64,000 nt of DNA from Chloroflexota bacterium (GTDB lineage: Bacteria; Chloroflexota; UBA4733), in NCBI GenBank assembly GCA_023381895.1, contig JAMCTA010000136.1:15220-79219 (forward strand). Direction: 5' to 3'. Numbering within the stretch: the first letter of the stretch is position 1; every line of letters starts with the position of its first letter. A model generated the notes under the pieces. The model was not told where the DNA came from. It ran no database searches and was given only the letters and a program-made list of their open reading frames with translations. Positions 27,745 to 35,168 of the stretch are shown here, piece after piece. A program made the position numbers and the translations under genes.

Positions 27745-28562
27745 CTACGGGACCGACCTTTCAGTATCGGGGGGCTCATCCACTTCTCGAACTGCTGCGC
27801 GGTGCCATCAGGGCGACCCGGGAGCACGAGCCGCCGGCGAGCGGCGACCCATTGCCGTCGCAGCTCGTCGAGGCCGCGCTTGGTATCTGAGGCGACACGT
27901 GCTGGGAGACAGTAGAGGACACGCCGCTTGAACAGGAAGTAGGTGAAGGCCTTGAACTGGTCGACATCGAGCTCAGTCTGCACACGAAGAGCGTGACTCT
28001 CATTGAACTCCGCGAGGAGCTCCGCTTCTGGGGCACCATACAAGTCGCGGTAGATCGCATCAAGTGCTGCAGCAGAAGCGCGGCCGCTGACCGTGGAACG
28101 CCGTGCCTCTTCTTCGAGCAAGAAGAAGAGTGCCTCTTCCACAACAACACCATAGAAAAAGTTCAGAAAACAGCGGTATCGATCTGGACCGATGTACTCC
28201 CGAAATGCCTCGGTCGAGAGTATCAGTGGAGGCTCACCGTGGAAGATGAGGGTGGTTCGCTCTTCGTCCGGTATGAGGTCGCGTATCTCGGCAGTCAGTC
28301 TCTCGGCAAGCACCAGCCAGTCCAGCGCTTCTCCACCGACGAGATAGGTGAGCTGGCGACCGTGAAAGCGTTCCACCGGCTCTTCCCAACGAGCAATGGC
28401 TTGCAGTAGCGCCACGTACCAGTGGTCGCCGCACTCGATATCCTGACGCAGCCGGGTAATGATGTTGTTGATTGCTAGGCGTGTTTCTGCTGTGGTTCTT
28501 CCCGGCGAAGAAGATGATCTACCGTTTGACCTAAGGCTTGTGGATTGCTCTTCTGCTGCCAT
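27741..28562 (-). CDS. Conserved-looking protein of unknown function
   Basis: A 273-aa soluble protein. The first 25 residues are Ser-rich and disordered, then about 30-270 are mostly helical. Distinctive stretches include HWYVALLQAIARWEEP, VGGEALDWLVLAERL, FFYGVVVEEALFFLLEEEA and FTYFLFKRRVLY. It has no Cys cluster and no known nucleotide-binding motif. It overlaps the mazG start by four bases and is surely co-transcribed with mazG and hemW. A role with MazG in nucleotide or heme housekeeping is only a guess from the linkage. Confidence 0.7.
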   Translation of the reverse strand: MAAEEQSTSLRSNGRSSSSPGRTTAETRLAINNIITRLRQDIECGDHWYVALLQAIARWEEPVERFHGRQLTYLVGGEALDWLVLAERLTAEIRDLIPDEERTTLIFHGEPPLILSTEAFREYIGPDRYRCFLNFFYGVVVEEALFFLLEEEARRSTVSGRASAAALDAIYRDLYGAPEAELLAEFNESHALRVQTELDVDQFKAFTYFLFKRRVLYCLPARVASDTKRGLDELRRQWVAARRRLVLPGRPDGTAQQFEKWMSPPILKGRSRR

Positions 28563-28732
28563 GGGGCTCCCTCGACCATTGCCTCACTGTGCAGACTATA
28601 CGACGACGGGGAACTGCACTCGTAGCGATGCTGCGACGCACAGGGAACGCTCGTGGTGCTGGCCCGGACCTTGCTAAAACGTGGCTTGTACGTATCCAAA
28701 AGAGCAGTGAAACGAGGAGGGAGATCTCAGTA

Positions 28733-29191
28733 GTGACAACACTTAAGGTGGGCGATACGGCTCCGGACTTTACTCTGCAGTCAGCGCAGGGACCAGTTTC
28801 CTTATCGAGTCTACGTGGAAAGCGCGTTGTGCTGTACTTCTATCCAAAGGACGATACGCCGGGCTGTACGAAAGAAGCCTGCAGCTTTCGCGATAGCCTT
28901 CCGCACTTCGCAGAGAAAGGAGCCACCGTCTACGGGGTCAGTCCTGACTCGGTGAGCTCCCATGAGAAGTTCGCTGCCAAGTTTGAACTGCCCTTCACCC
29001 TTCTTGCTGATCCCAACCACGTAGTGGCGTCTGCCTACGGCGCGTGGGGGCCAAAGCGCTTTATGGGGCGTGAGTATGAAGGAGTCCTCCGGACGACATT
29101 CCTCATCGAGGAAGAAGGCAAGATTGCGCGAATCTTTGAGGATGTCAAGCCCGGCGGTCATGCCGAAGAGGTGCTGACAGCACTGGGCTGA
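28733..29191 (+). CDS. bcp: Peroxiredoxin, BCP/PrxQ type
   Basis: A thiol peroxidase that reduces hydroperoxides, usually with thioredoxin. The GTG at 28733, behind AGGAGG, gives 152 aa. The peroxidatic C45 lies in DDTPGCTKEAC with a resolving C50 five residues later, the hallmark of the atypical 2-Cys BCP group. GVSPDSVSSHEKFAAKFELPFTLLAD is also typical. A longer frame from 28538 is rejected because its extra 65 residues have no family match. It diverges from the unknown gene at 28562. Confidence 0.93.
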   Translation: MTTLKVGDTAPDFTLQSAQGPVSLSSLRGKRVVLYFYPKDDTPGCTKEACSFRDSLPHFAEKGATVYGVSPDSVSSHEKFAAKFELPFTLLADPNHVVASAYGAWGPKRFMGREYEGVLRTTFLIEEEGKIARIFEDVKPGGHAEEVLTALG

Positions 29192-29197
29192 TGGAGC

Positions 29198-29473
29198 ATG
29201 ATGGCGCTCGAGGAGGTACCGGTGAGGAGGCCGAAGGCGCAACGCAAATCGTTCCCACCGGAGTGCTTGGCGATCTCAGGTACCTGCACGCCCGCGGTAG
29301 AGACAGGGCCAGGTCGCGGTGCGTATCATCGCATATCAGCGGGCAGTGTGCTGCCACTTCGGGCCCGAGCATTACCAGGTGAAGAGCGCCTGGCAGCTGA
29401 CCCTCGTGATAGGGCATGGTCCTTCTATGCTGACGGCGGCCTGGCTACCGGCTCTTTTGCGGTTTCCCGTTGA
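29198..29473 (+). CDS. Doubtful small ORF after bcp
   Basis: A 91-aa open frame beginning six bases after the bcp stop (MMALEEVPVRRPKAQRKS), with overlap into the opposing 29,445 gene by 29 bases. No family is recognised, and the opposite strand is also open. It may be a genuine short gene co-transcribed with bcp, or chance. Confidence 0.25.
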   Translation: MMALEEVPVRRPKAQRKSFPPECLAISGTCTPAVETGPGRGAYHRISAGSVLPLRARALPGEERLAADPRDRAWSFYADGGLATGSFAVSR

Positions 29474-29966
29474 GCTGCTCTAGAAAGCGTTGGATGAGCG
29501 ACGACAAGATGAGGCCAACGGCGACCTCCGCGACGCGAATCAGGACACGCTCGCTGAGCGTGTGTTTGGGCTGCAATACCACCGTACCTTGTGGCTTCTG
29601 ACGAGCGTCAGTCTGCTCGATAAGCACGCGAAGGTCGCGCGCTTCCTCTGCGACTCTGGGTGGCAAGCCGCCGAGAGTCGCATCGAGCGTTTCACGCAGA
29701 GAGCGTAGATAGCTGTTCTCAAGCGCTCGTTGCTTTGCACTTGGTCGGAGCAAGTAGTAGGTGCGGCGTGCCAGTCCCTTTGGCCCGCCTGCTACGATGA
29801 AGCCGATGGCAAAGGCTCCCGCGGCGAAGAGCAAAGGGCGTTGCCGGACGTGACGGCGCCAGTCAAGGATGTACCGGCCTGTCGTTTCGAGCTCATCGAA
29901 GAGCACGCCGATGCGCTGACGAGTCTGAGCTATCTGCTGATACGTCTGACTTGCGTTCTCACCCAT
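29445..29966 (-). CDS. Membrane-associated protein, DUF3618/YqjD-like
   Basis: A 173-aa protein with an amphipathic N-terminus (TYQQIAQTRQRIGVLFDELETTGRY) and one hydrophobic segment near residues 45-61 (LLFAAGAFAIGFIVAG), followed by a long charged region and a second weak hydrophobic stretch near 140-155. This plan resembles DUF3618/DUF883-type proteins, which attach to the membrane. It is the last of three genes on the - strand and overlaps the holin-like gene by 37 bases. The molecular function is unknown; such operons are often stress-linked. Confidence 0.65.
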   Translation of the reverse strand: MGENASQTYQQIAQTRQRIGVLFDELETTGRYILDWRRHVRQRPLLFAAGAFAIGFIVAGGPKGLARRTYYLLRPSAKQRALENSYLRSLRETLDATLGGLPPRVAEEARDLRVLIEQTDARQKPQGTVVLQPKHTLSERVLIRVAEVAVGLILSSLIQRFLEQLNGKPQKSR

Positions 29967-30340
29967 TCGAGATCCTCTTTCAGTGACGCAATCGTGAGTT
30001 CGGGAACGGGGGAGCGAAGACGCCGGATACCGACGAACCCGATTAGCCCGAGGACGACTGTGAAGAGCAGCCAGGTCAGGAGGAGGCCAAGCCAGAAATG
30101 TCCGACCACATAGCCAAGAAGATCTGCTACCTCAAAGAAGATGACAAGGAAGAGCACGAGCACGAGCAGTGGTGCTGCCACCAGGATAAGGGCGGCAGCC
30201 TTGACATCGTGCATAAGCTTGGCAATGAGCTCCTGCTTGGCGAGCGTGATCTCTTGGCGAACGAGGATTTGAAGCTCAGATAGCAAGGCGCGACCGATGC
30301 CGAGTAAGCCCCGGCGCGGAGAGGCAGGAGGCGTCATCAT
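29930..30340 (-). CDS. Phage-holin-family (YqjE/Holin-X) membrane protein
   Basis: A 136-aa protein. An amphipathic helix (LLSELQILVRQEITLAKQEL) precedes two transmembrane segments at about residues 48-73 and 80-108. This is the layout of the PF07332 family (YqjE and actinobacterial Holin-X). Despite the name these are chromosomal membrane proteins, not lysis proteins. It starts in overlap with the 30,337 gene (four bases) and runs into the DUF3618-like gene, so the three are one operon. Confidence 0.75.
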   Translation of the reverse strand: MMTPPASPRRGLLGIGRALLSELQILVRQEITLAKQELIAKLMHDVKAAALILVAAPLLVLVLFLVIFFEVADLLGYVVGHFWLGLLLTWLLFTVVLGLIGFVGIRRLRSPVPELTIASLKEDLEWVRTQVRRISR

Positions 30341-30567
30341 CGGAGCGATCGTCCTACTATCACACCGCAGACGAGGGCGGCGCCCAGCAACGTCTCGGGA
30401 CGTTCGACAATGGACTTCAGCTGTGCCGCCAGCGATCGAGGCATTCGTTGGACAGGTCGTGGTCCGATCGGGGGGGGCGGAGGCTTGGGGGCAGAAGAAG
30501 GAAGCTGAAGAGAGGACGAATCGCTTGGCAGCCCGGATAGCGTCACAGCATTCCCTTCCGTTGCCAT
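30337..30567 (-). CDS. Small single-span membrane protein
   Basis: A 76-aa protein, the first gene of the three-gene membrane operon. Residues 1-35 are Ser/Pro-rich (SSAPKPPPPPIGP) and presumably disordered. About residues 58-73 (LLGAALVCGVIVGRSL) form a short hydrophobic anchor like that of YqjD-type proteins. It overlaps the next gene by four bases. No specific function is recognised. Confidence 0.6.
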   Translation of the reverse strand: MATEGNAVTLSGLPSDSSSLQLPSSAPKPPPPPIGPRPVQRMPRSLAAQLKSIVERPETLLGAALVCGVIVGRSLR

Positions 30568-30781
30568 GATGCCCCTTCCCTTCCTTCAGTAGCGCTTAGG
30601 CCACTGCTCACTGCCTGGTGACTGCGAGTCCAGTTTCGACAGTATCAAATCAGAAAGACGTCCTGCCTCCTTCTGAGACTGCCTGTAGCATACAGTTCAC
30701 GCTGCTCCCGCAGTTATCACTGGAGTGTAACGCAACGCAGGAGATTGCTAGCCCACTCACCCACGACGCATAGGAGGGTGA

Positions 30782-30806
30782 GCGGTAGCGTATGCTACGC
30801 TGCCGC
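30782..30806 (+). promoter_or_regulatory. Hairpin just upstream of the LLM gene
   Basis: GCGGTAGCGTA (30782-30792) and TACGCTGCCGC (30796-30806) form an 11-bp stem with one G-U pair and a three-base loop. GGGAGG follows almost at once, then GTG 30821. It may be an operator or an mRNA element controlling translation. Confidence 0.45.
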
Positions 30807-30820
30807 TGGGAGGTGACGGT

Positions 30821-31813
30821 GTGGTCGAAGCGATTCTGACGTACCACGTAGAGGGCGACCATCTGGATGCGGCCCGTGGGACGCTGACTTCGGTTCTCGG
30901 GCAGGCGCAGCTTGCGGAGTGCCTCGGCTTTCGAGGGGTGTGGTTCGCAGAGCATCACTTCGGAGGCCACCGGAGTGTCATGCCAGCTCCACTCCTGGCA
31001 GCTGCACATCTGGGCGCAATGACGGAACGCCTTCGGGTCGGCACGTCAGTAGTGTGTCTTCCATTGCACCACGCTGTTGAGATTGCCGAACACGCGGCGC
31101 TCGTTGATGTTCTCACTGGTGGCCGTCTTGATCTAGGACTCGGAACTGGTAGTGCACCGCTCGACTTTGCTGTCTTCGGCACAGATCCGGCTGAGCGACA
31201 CAGCCGCTTCTCAGAAGGGCTTGTAATTCTCCGTCAGGCATTCAGTGGTGCGGTGATTGAGCACGGTGGAGAACAGCGCAAGCTCCCGGAAGTGCGCGTT
31301 CACCCCCAGCCGGTGCAGCGCTTTGACGAGATGGTCTGGATCGCCGCATCCAGTGAGGCGACTGCTCGACTTGCCGGGCAGTGGGGTGCTGGTTTGCAGC
31401 TACCCCGTGGTCGATCTCCGGAAGCGTATGTCCCCATCATCACGGCCTACCGGCAAGCGTGGAAAGAAGCTGGACATACCTCGGCATCCCCTCGGGTGTC
31501 GATAGCACGCTGCCTGTTCGTGGCGGACACACAGCAGGAAGCGCTCGCAAAGGTTGAGCGGGCAACCCGCCGCTTTGCCCGGCGCTGGGAGCCCAAGCTC
31601 GATCCGGATCTACCGATAGAACAACTGGTAGCGGAGCTGCACTTTGCAGTTGGTACACCAGAGAAGGTGCTGGAGCAGCTTTCTACGCTGCAACACGTGA
31701 CCGGTCTGACGCATCTATCGGTCCAGCCACTGTGGGAGGATTTGCCGCGCGTGCTATCTGATGAGTCGCTGCATCTGTTGAGTGGCCAAGTCCTGCCTCA
31801 GCTGGCTATCTAG
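30821..31813 (+). CDS. Luciferase-like (LLM class) flavin-dependent oxidoreductase
   Basis: A TIM-barrel monooxygenase or F420/FMN-dependent oxidoreductase of 330 aa. Family features are LGFRGVWFAEHHFG, the RLRVGTSVVCLPLHHAVEIAEHAA strand, LTGGRLDLGLGTG and the C-terminal VGTPEKVLEQL. GTG 30821 is preceded by GGGAGG. The AEHHF sequence puts it among the FMN-type LLM proteins, but the flavin and the substrate cannot be decided. It could use reduced flavin from the reductase at 20,606. Confidence 0.88.
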   Translation: MVEAILTYHVEGDHLDAARGTLTSVLGQAQLAECLGFRGVWFAEHHFGGHRSVMPAPLLAAAHLGAMTERLRVGTSVVCLPLHHAVEIAEHAALVDVLTGGRLDLGLGTGSAPLDFAVFGTDPAERHSRFSEGLVILRQAFSGAVIEHGGEQRKLPEVRVHPQPVQRFDEMVWIAASSEATARLAGQWGAGLQLPRGRSPEAYVPIITAYRQAWKEAGHTSASPRVSIARCLFVADTQQEALAKVERATRRFARRWEPKLDPDLPIEQLVAELHFAVGTPEKVLEQLSTLQHVTGLTHLSVQPLWEDLPRVLSDESLHLLSGQVLPQLAI

Positions 31814-32380
31814 GCCGAGCCTGACCATCTGCGACCGGACCTGCTTCGAGATGTGCGCGCTTCTCCACCACGGAGATCTGCTCTCCCTCCAAGACATAGG
31901 AGCTCTCGACCACAGTGAACGAGGGTGGAAAGCTCGGATCAGACGTGCCCGCCCTATCGCGACGATTGTTCCTTAAGGGCACGAGAATCTGGGCACAAGG
32001 TTAGCTTGGGACTGGTTTCTGCGGCGTTCAGCTCCGTCAGGAAGCGGACAAGTAGAAGAACGTGGTGCCGTCACTAGAGCCTTCCCCTCTGGGAGCGTTC
32101 GCACATCTTCCACAATTGCCGCGCCGTGTCTTGTGGTGTCGCGGTCTGGTTAGAGGGGCAACGGGGCGCCTGGCAGTAGCCCTGGAGTGCTCGATCGTTC
32201 CGCATGCAGTGCGGATCGTCCAGCCGCCCTCCGTCGCCTCGTCTACCACGCTGCCTCCCCGGTCCACTCCAGCCGATCATCAGCAGCGTCAGCCTAGACC
32301 ATCTTTCCGCGTCGCCTCACTGCTCCCTCGCTCTGCAAAACTTTGCGGCGCACTCGTCTAAGAGTCTAAGAGCGGCTAGT

Positions 32381-32410
32381 TTGAATTGCCTGTGTACCTT
32401 ATGCTATCCT
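32381..32410 (+). promoter_or_regulatory. Weak promoter candidate upstream of the oxidase operon
   Basis: TTGAAT (32381-32386), an 18-base spacer and TATCCT (32405-32410). It would give a leader of about 340 bases before the subunit IIa gene. Confidence 0.3.
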
Positions 32411-32549
32411 AGCGCGAACATTCGCATCCACGTGGAGCACTTACGCTCGGATTTACCAGGGTTTCTTAGTGGACGTGAGCGCTGCATTCCCGCTCTTGGA
32501 GGCCTCAGACGGCAGCAGTCGAGCTACGTTGCTGAGAGAAATAGCGTGA

Positions 32550-32716
32550 GACAGGGTCAGCAAGCCGTGCTTGTTCCACTCAGTGGTTGGCCCGACGGTG
32601 AGCTCGGTCCCGCGCTGACGGCAACCATCGATCCTGTTCTGACCGAGCGATGCGGCGCCGCCACGCTCAAGCGCCCCCGCGTAGTGCTCGACAGGGGTTG
32701 CACTCGGCTCATCTGA
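32550..32716 (+). pseudogene. Possible remnant of a STAS-domain protein
   Basis: The frame reads GQQAVLVPLSGWPDGELGPA, then ALTATIDPVLTE, RPRVVLD and a final CTRLI before a stop. This follows the order of an anti-sigma factor antagonist domain (strand, VxLxGELDxxxAPAL, helix, RVVLDLSGVxxID), but residues are missing and the domain stops before the phosphorylated Ser. It is at most a decayed fragment. Confidence 0.3.
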
Positions 32717-32760
32717 CGTGCATCGTGGTGTTTCTTGAAGTTGTGAAGGGACCATGATCA

Positions 32761-32889
32761 GTGTCGGACCCAGGTAAGAAGCCTTTCATGCCTCGCGGCG
32801 CCTTTGTCTTCGTGGTCTTGTTTCTCCTGGTCGCCACAACAGCGTGGATCGGAATGTACGTGATGCTTGTTGAGAGAGGAGGGTTCTAG
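32761..32889 (+). CDS. Cytochrome c oxidase ba3-type subunit IIa
   Basis: A 42-aa membrane protein starting at GTG 32761 (alternative ATG 32788). After SDPGKKPFMPRGA comes a single hydrophobic helix FVFVVLFLLVATTAWIGMYV. It matches the size, topology and position of subunit IIa of Thermus-type ba3 oxidase, which supplies the TM helix missing from a shortened subunit II. It ends at TAG 32889, directly adjoining the GTG of subunit II. It is too short for most gene callers. Confidence 0.75.
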   Translation: MSDPGKKPFMPRGAFVFVVLFLLVATTAWIGMYVMLVERGGF

Positions 32890-33405
32890 GTGCAACCAGA
32901 CGCGCCGAAGAACGGTCAGCGGCCGAGCTACACTGACTATCTCCTTGAATCTGCATGGGTGCTGCCAAGCATCGCATTGCCAGTGGCCATGTTCGTTGCT
33001 CTCTTGGTGACGACATTCGTCGCAGGTGCTCAGATGCCTGGTATGACGGCGCACATCGATCCCGCGAAGATTGACACCACGGCTCCATTCGACAAGCCTG
33101 GTGTTGTACAGGTTGGGCCAAGTGAGTTCAATGTCGCCATGGTGGCCCAGACGTGGCAGTGGACGCCGAACACTATCAAGCTTCCAGTCGGTGCAAAAGT
33201 CCACTTCAGCATTGTAAGCCGGGATGTCACGCACGGCTTGCTCATCGATGGCACGAACGTCAACCTCATGATCGAGCCCGGTTACATTTCTCGCGGGACC
33301 TACACTTTCACGAAACCCGGAACCTATCGTTTCGTCTGTCAGGAGTATTGCGGGATCGGACATCAGACGATGATCGGACAAGTCATCGTGGGGGGGCAGC
33401 GGTAA
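32890..33405 (+). CDS. Cytochrome c oxidase subunit II (ba3 type)
   Basis: Subunit II accepts electrons from cytochrome c at its CuA centre. The 171-aa protein has one TM (about residues 24-46, WVLPSIALPVAMFVALLVTT). Its cupredoxin domain carries the CuA ligands DVTHGL (His) and CQEYCGIGHQTM (Cys, Glu, Cys, His, Met). A single N-terminal TM is typical of ba3 oxidases. GTG 32890 follows the subunit IIa stop directly, and the stop shares a base with the subunit I ATG. Confidence 0.93.
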   Translation: MQPDAPKNGQRPSYTDYLLESAWVLPSIALPVAMFVALLVTTFVAGAQMPGMTAHIDPAKIDTTAPFDKPGVVQVGPSEFNVAMVAQTWQWTPNTIKLPVGAKVHFSIVSRDVTHGLLIDGTNVNLMIEPGYISRGTYTFTKPGTYRFVCQEYCGIGHQTMIGQVIVGGQR

Positions 33406-35075
33406 TGAGTGCTGTATTCACAGAGCAGCCTTTGACGGGGAACTTCCGCCGTCTTATTGGGGGTCACCTCACTGTCGCCTTTGTAGCCCTCGCGCTTGGT
33501 GGCTTGTTTGGCCTGTTTCAGGCTCTCAACTATGCCGGCATTAGTCTCTACCAAGTCGTCAATGCAGCGATTCCGAATCCACTTCAGGTGAGCTACTACG
33601 AGGGACTAACCGTCCACGGCGTTCTACTAGCGCTCGTCTTCACAACCTTCTTCATCTGTGGCTTTCTCACGTATGTCACCGCTCGAAGCTTGGGGATGAC
33701 TGAGCTCAGCCGCCGTGTGCAGTGGGCAAGTTGGTCGGTGATGCTCGTCGGGCTGGTCCTGGCGGCGGTCGCAATCCTCAGCAACACGGCGAGCGTGCTC
33801 TACACCTTCTATCCCCCACTCAAGGCCTCTCCACTCTTCTACATTGGTCTGACGCTGGTGGTGGCGGGAACTTGGCCGATCTCTGGAGACATGGCCATGT
33901 CTCTTCGCGCGTGGCGGCAGGGGCACCCTGGAGAGCGAACGCCGTTGCCGGCGTTCATGTCGGTGGTGACGATGATCATGTGGAGCATTGCGAGCATCGG
34001 CATTGCAGCAGAGATGGTGTTCCAGCTCATACCCTGGTCACTGGGGTTGCTACCAGGCATCGACCCGGAGCTCAACCGGACTCTGTTCTGGTTTACGGGT
34101 CATCCCATTGTATACTTCTGGCTCTTACCAGCGTACGTCTCCTGGTATACCCTCGTGCCCCGACAGATGGGCGGTCGGTTGTTCAGTGATCCGGTCGCAC
34201 GCTTCGGATTCCTCGTGTTCCTCGCCTTCTCTATCCCCGTGGGTCTACACCATCAACTCGAGGATCCCGGGGTCAGCCAAGCTTCGAAGCTCATCGAGGT
34301 TTTCTTCACGTTTCTCGTTTTCTTTCCCAGTCTATTGACGGCCTTTTCGCTTGTAGCGTCCTTTGAGAGTGTGGGCTGGGCACACGGTGATCGCTTCTGG
34401 TTCTCTTGGGTGCGGCGTACTCCCTGGGGTGATCCATCCGTTGCTGCACAGCTTCTTGGAATGATCCTGTTCATTTTTGGCGGCTTCGGCGGCTTGATCC
34501 TAGCCTCTTACAACCTCAATGCCCTTGTTCACAATACGGTCTTCGTCGTAGGTCACTTCCACACGACTGTCGGGTCGGCGGTGACCTTATCTTTCATGGG
34601 GATTGCCTATTGGCTCGTGCCGTACCTAGCGGGACGCCCACTTGCGAGCAGGAGAATGGCGCAGGCACAGGTGTGGCTCTGGTTCGTCGGCATGATCATC
34701 TTTTCCTTTACGCTCCACTATCTCGGGCTCCAAGGCTTGCCACGCCGGACTGACGTGAGCACTATGCCAGCAATTCCGAGTAGCTGGTCATCGCTGTTTC
34801 CTCTCGTCGCGTTGGGAGGAATAATACTGGCCATCAGTGGGTTGCTGTTCTTACTCAACCTTGTTCTGACCATGGTGGCGACGAAGAAGGCGGAGCAGGA
34901 TGTCCCTCAGTTCGCCGGCTTCATCCACGGTCCTTTGGAGACTCCGAGCTTTCTCGATCGCATCAGCCCGTGGTTCGTCCTCACCGTGATCTTGATTCTG
35001 ATCGGTTATGGACCAGTCTTCCTGCAGTTCATCGTGCATCCTGGGCCGCCTATTCCTGGGAAGGTCGTATGGTAG
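33405..35075 (+). CDS. Cytochrome c oxidase subunit I (ba3 type)
   Basis: The heme-copper core subunit, 556 aa, about 13 TM helices. It reduces oxygen and pumps protons. Ligands are visible: low-spin heme His in GLTVHGVLL and later NLNALVHN-type region, CuB His and cross-linked Tyr in GHPIVYFWLLPAY, two CuB His in VGLHHQ, and heme a3 and b His in GHFHTTVG. The active-site His-Tyr pattern GHPxVYF is that of the B-type family. ATG 33405 overlaps the previous stop by one base; a longer open frame from 33153 lies inside subunit II and is an artefact. Confidence 0.95.
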   Translation: MSAVFTEQPLTGNFRRLIGGHLTVAFVALALGGLFGLFQALNYAGISLYQVVNAAIPNPLQVSYYEGLTVHGVLLALVFTTFFICGFLTYVTARSLGMTELSRRVQWASWSVMLVGLVLAAVAILSNTASVLYTFYPPLKASPLFYIGLTLVVAGTWPISGDMAMSLRAWRQGHPGERTPLPAFMSVVTMIMWSIASIGIAAEMVFQLIPWSLGLLPGIDPELNRTLFWFTGHPIVYFWLLPAYVSWYTLVPRQMGGRLFSDPVARFGFLVFLAFSIPVGLHHQLEDPGVSQASKLIEVFFTFLVFFPSLLTAFSLVASFESVGWAHGDRFWFSWVRRTPWGDPSVAAQLLGMILFIFGGFGGLILASYNLNALVHNTVFVVGHFHTTVGSAVTLSFMGIAYWLVPYLAGRPLASRRMAQAQVWLWFVGMIIFSFTLHYLGLQGLPRRTDVSTMPAIPSSWSSLFPLVALGGIILAISGLLFLLNLVLTMVATKKAEQDVPQFAGFIHGPLETPSFLDRISPWFVLTVILILIGYGPVFLQFIVHPGPPIPGKVVW

Positions 35076-35168
35076 CGGGCTACTTGTAGGCTCATGAGAG
35101 CGGCTCGGGGGCTGCCACATCAGGTAGAATCGCGCTGTAACGGATCGAGCAGCATAGAATCTACTTGA

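Larger units (their letters stand above)
31814..32760. other. 947-bp gap with no clear intact gene
   Basis: Between the LLM gene and the oxidase operon no frame has convincing family content. Short frames on both strands (for example 32037-32267 -, 32453-32755 -) look random. The only recognisable trace is a STAS-like stretch near 32,550-32,716, annotated separately. A weak promoter match (TTGAAT, 18 bases, TATCCT) lies at 32381-32410. The region is probably a decayed gene plus the control region for the oxidase. Confidence 0.5.

Noticed and set aside
29145..29417. A 90-aa - strand frame after bcp
   Set aside because: No family match, and it overlaps the bcp end. The opposite strand is equally open.
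33153..33404. Extended subunit I start
   Set aside because: This part overlaps the subunit II coding region in another frame. The ATG at 33405 matches the family start.
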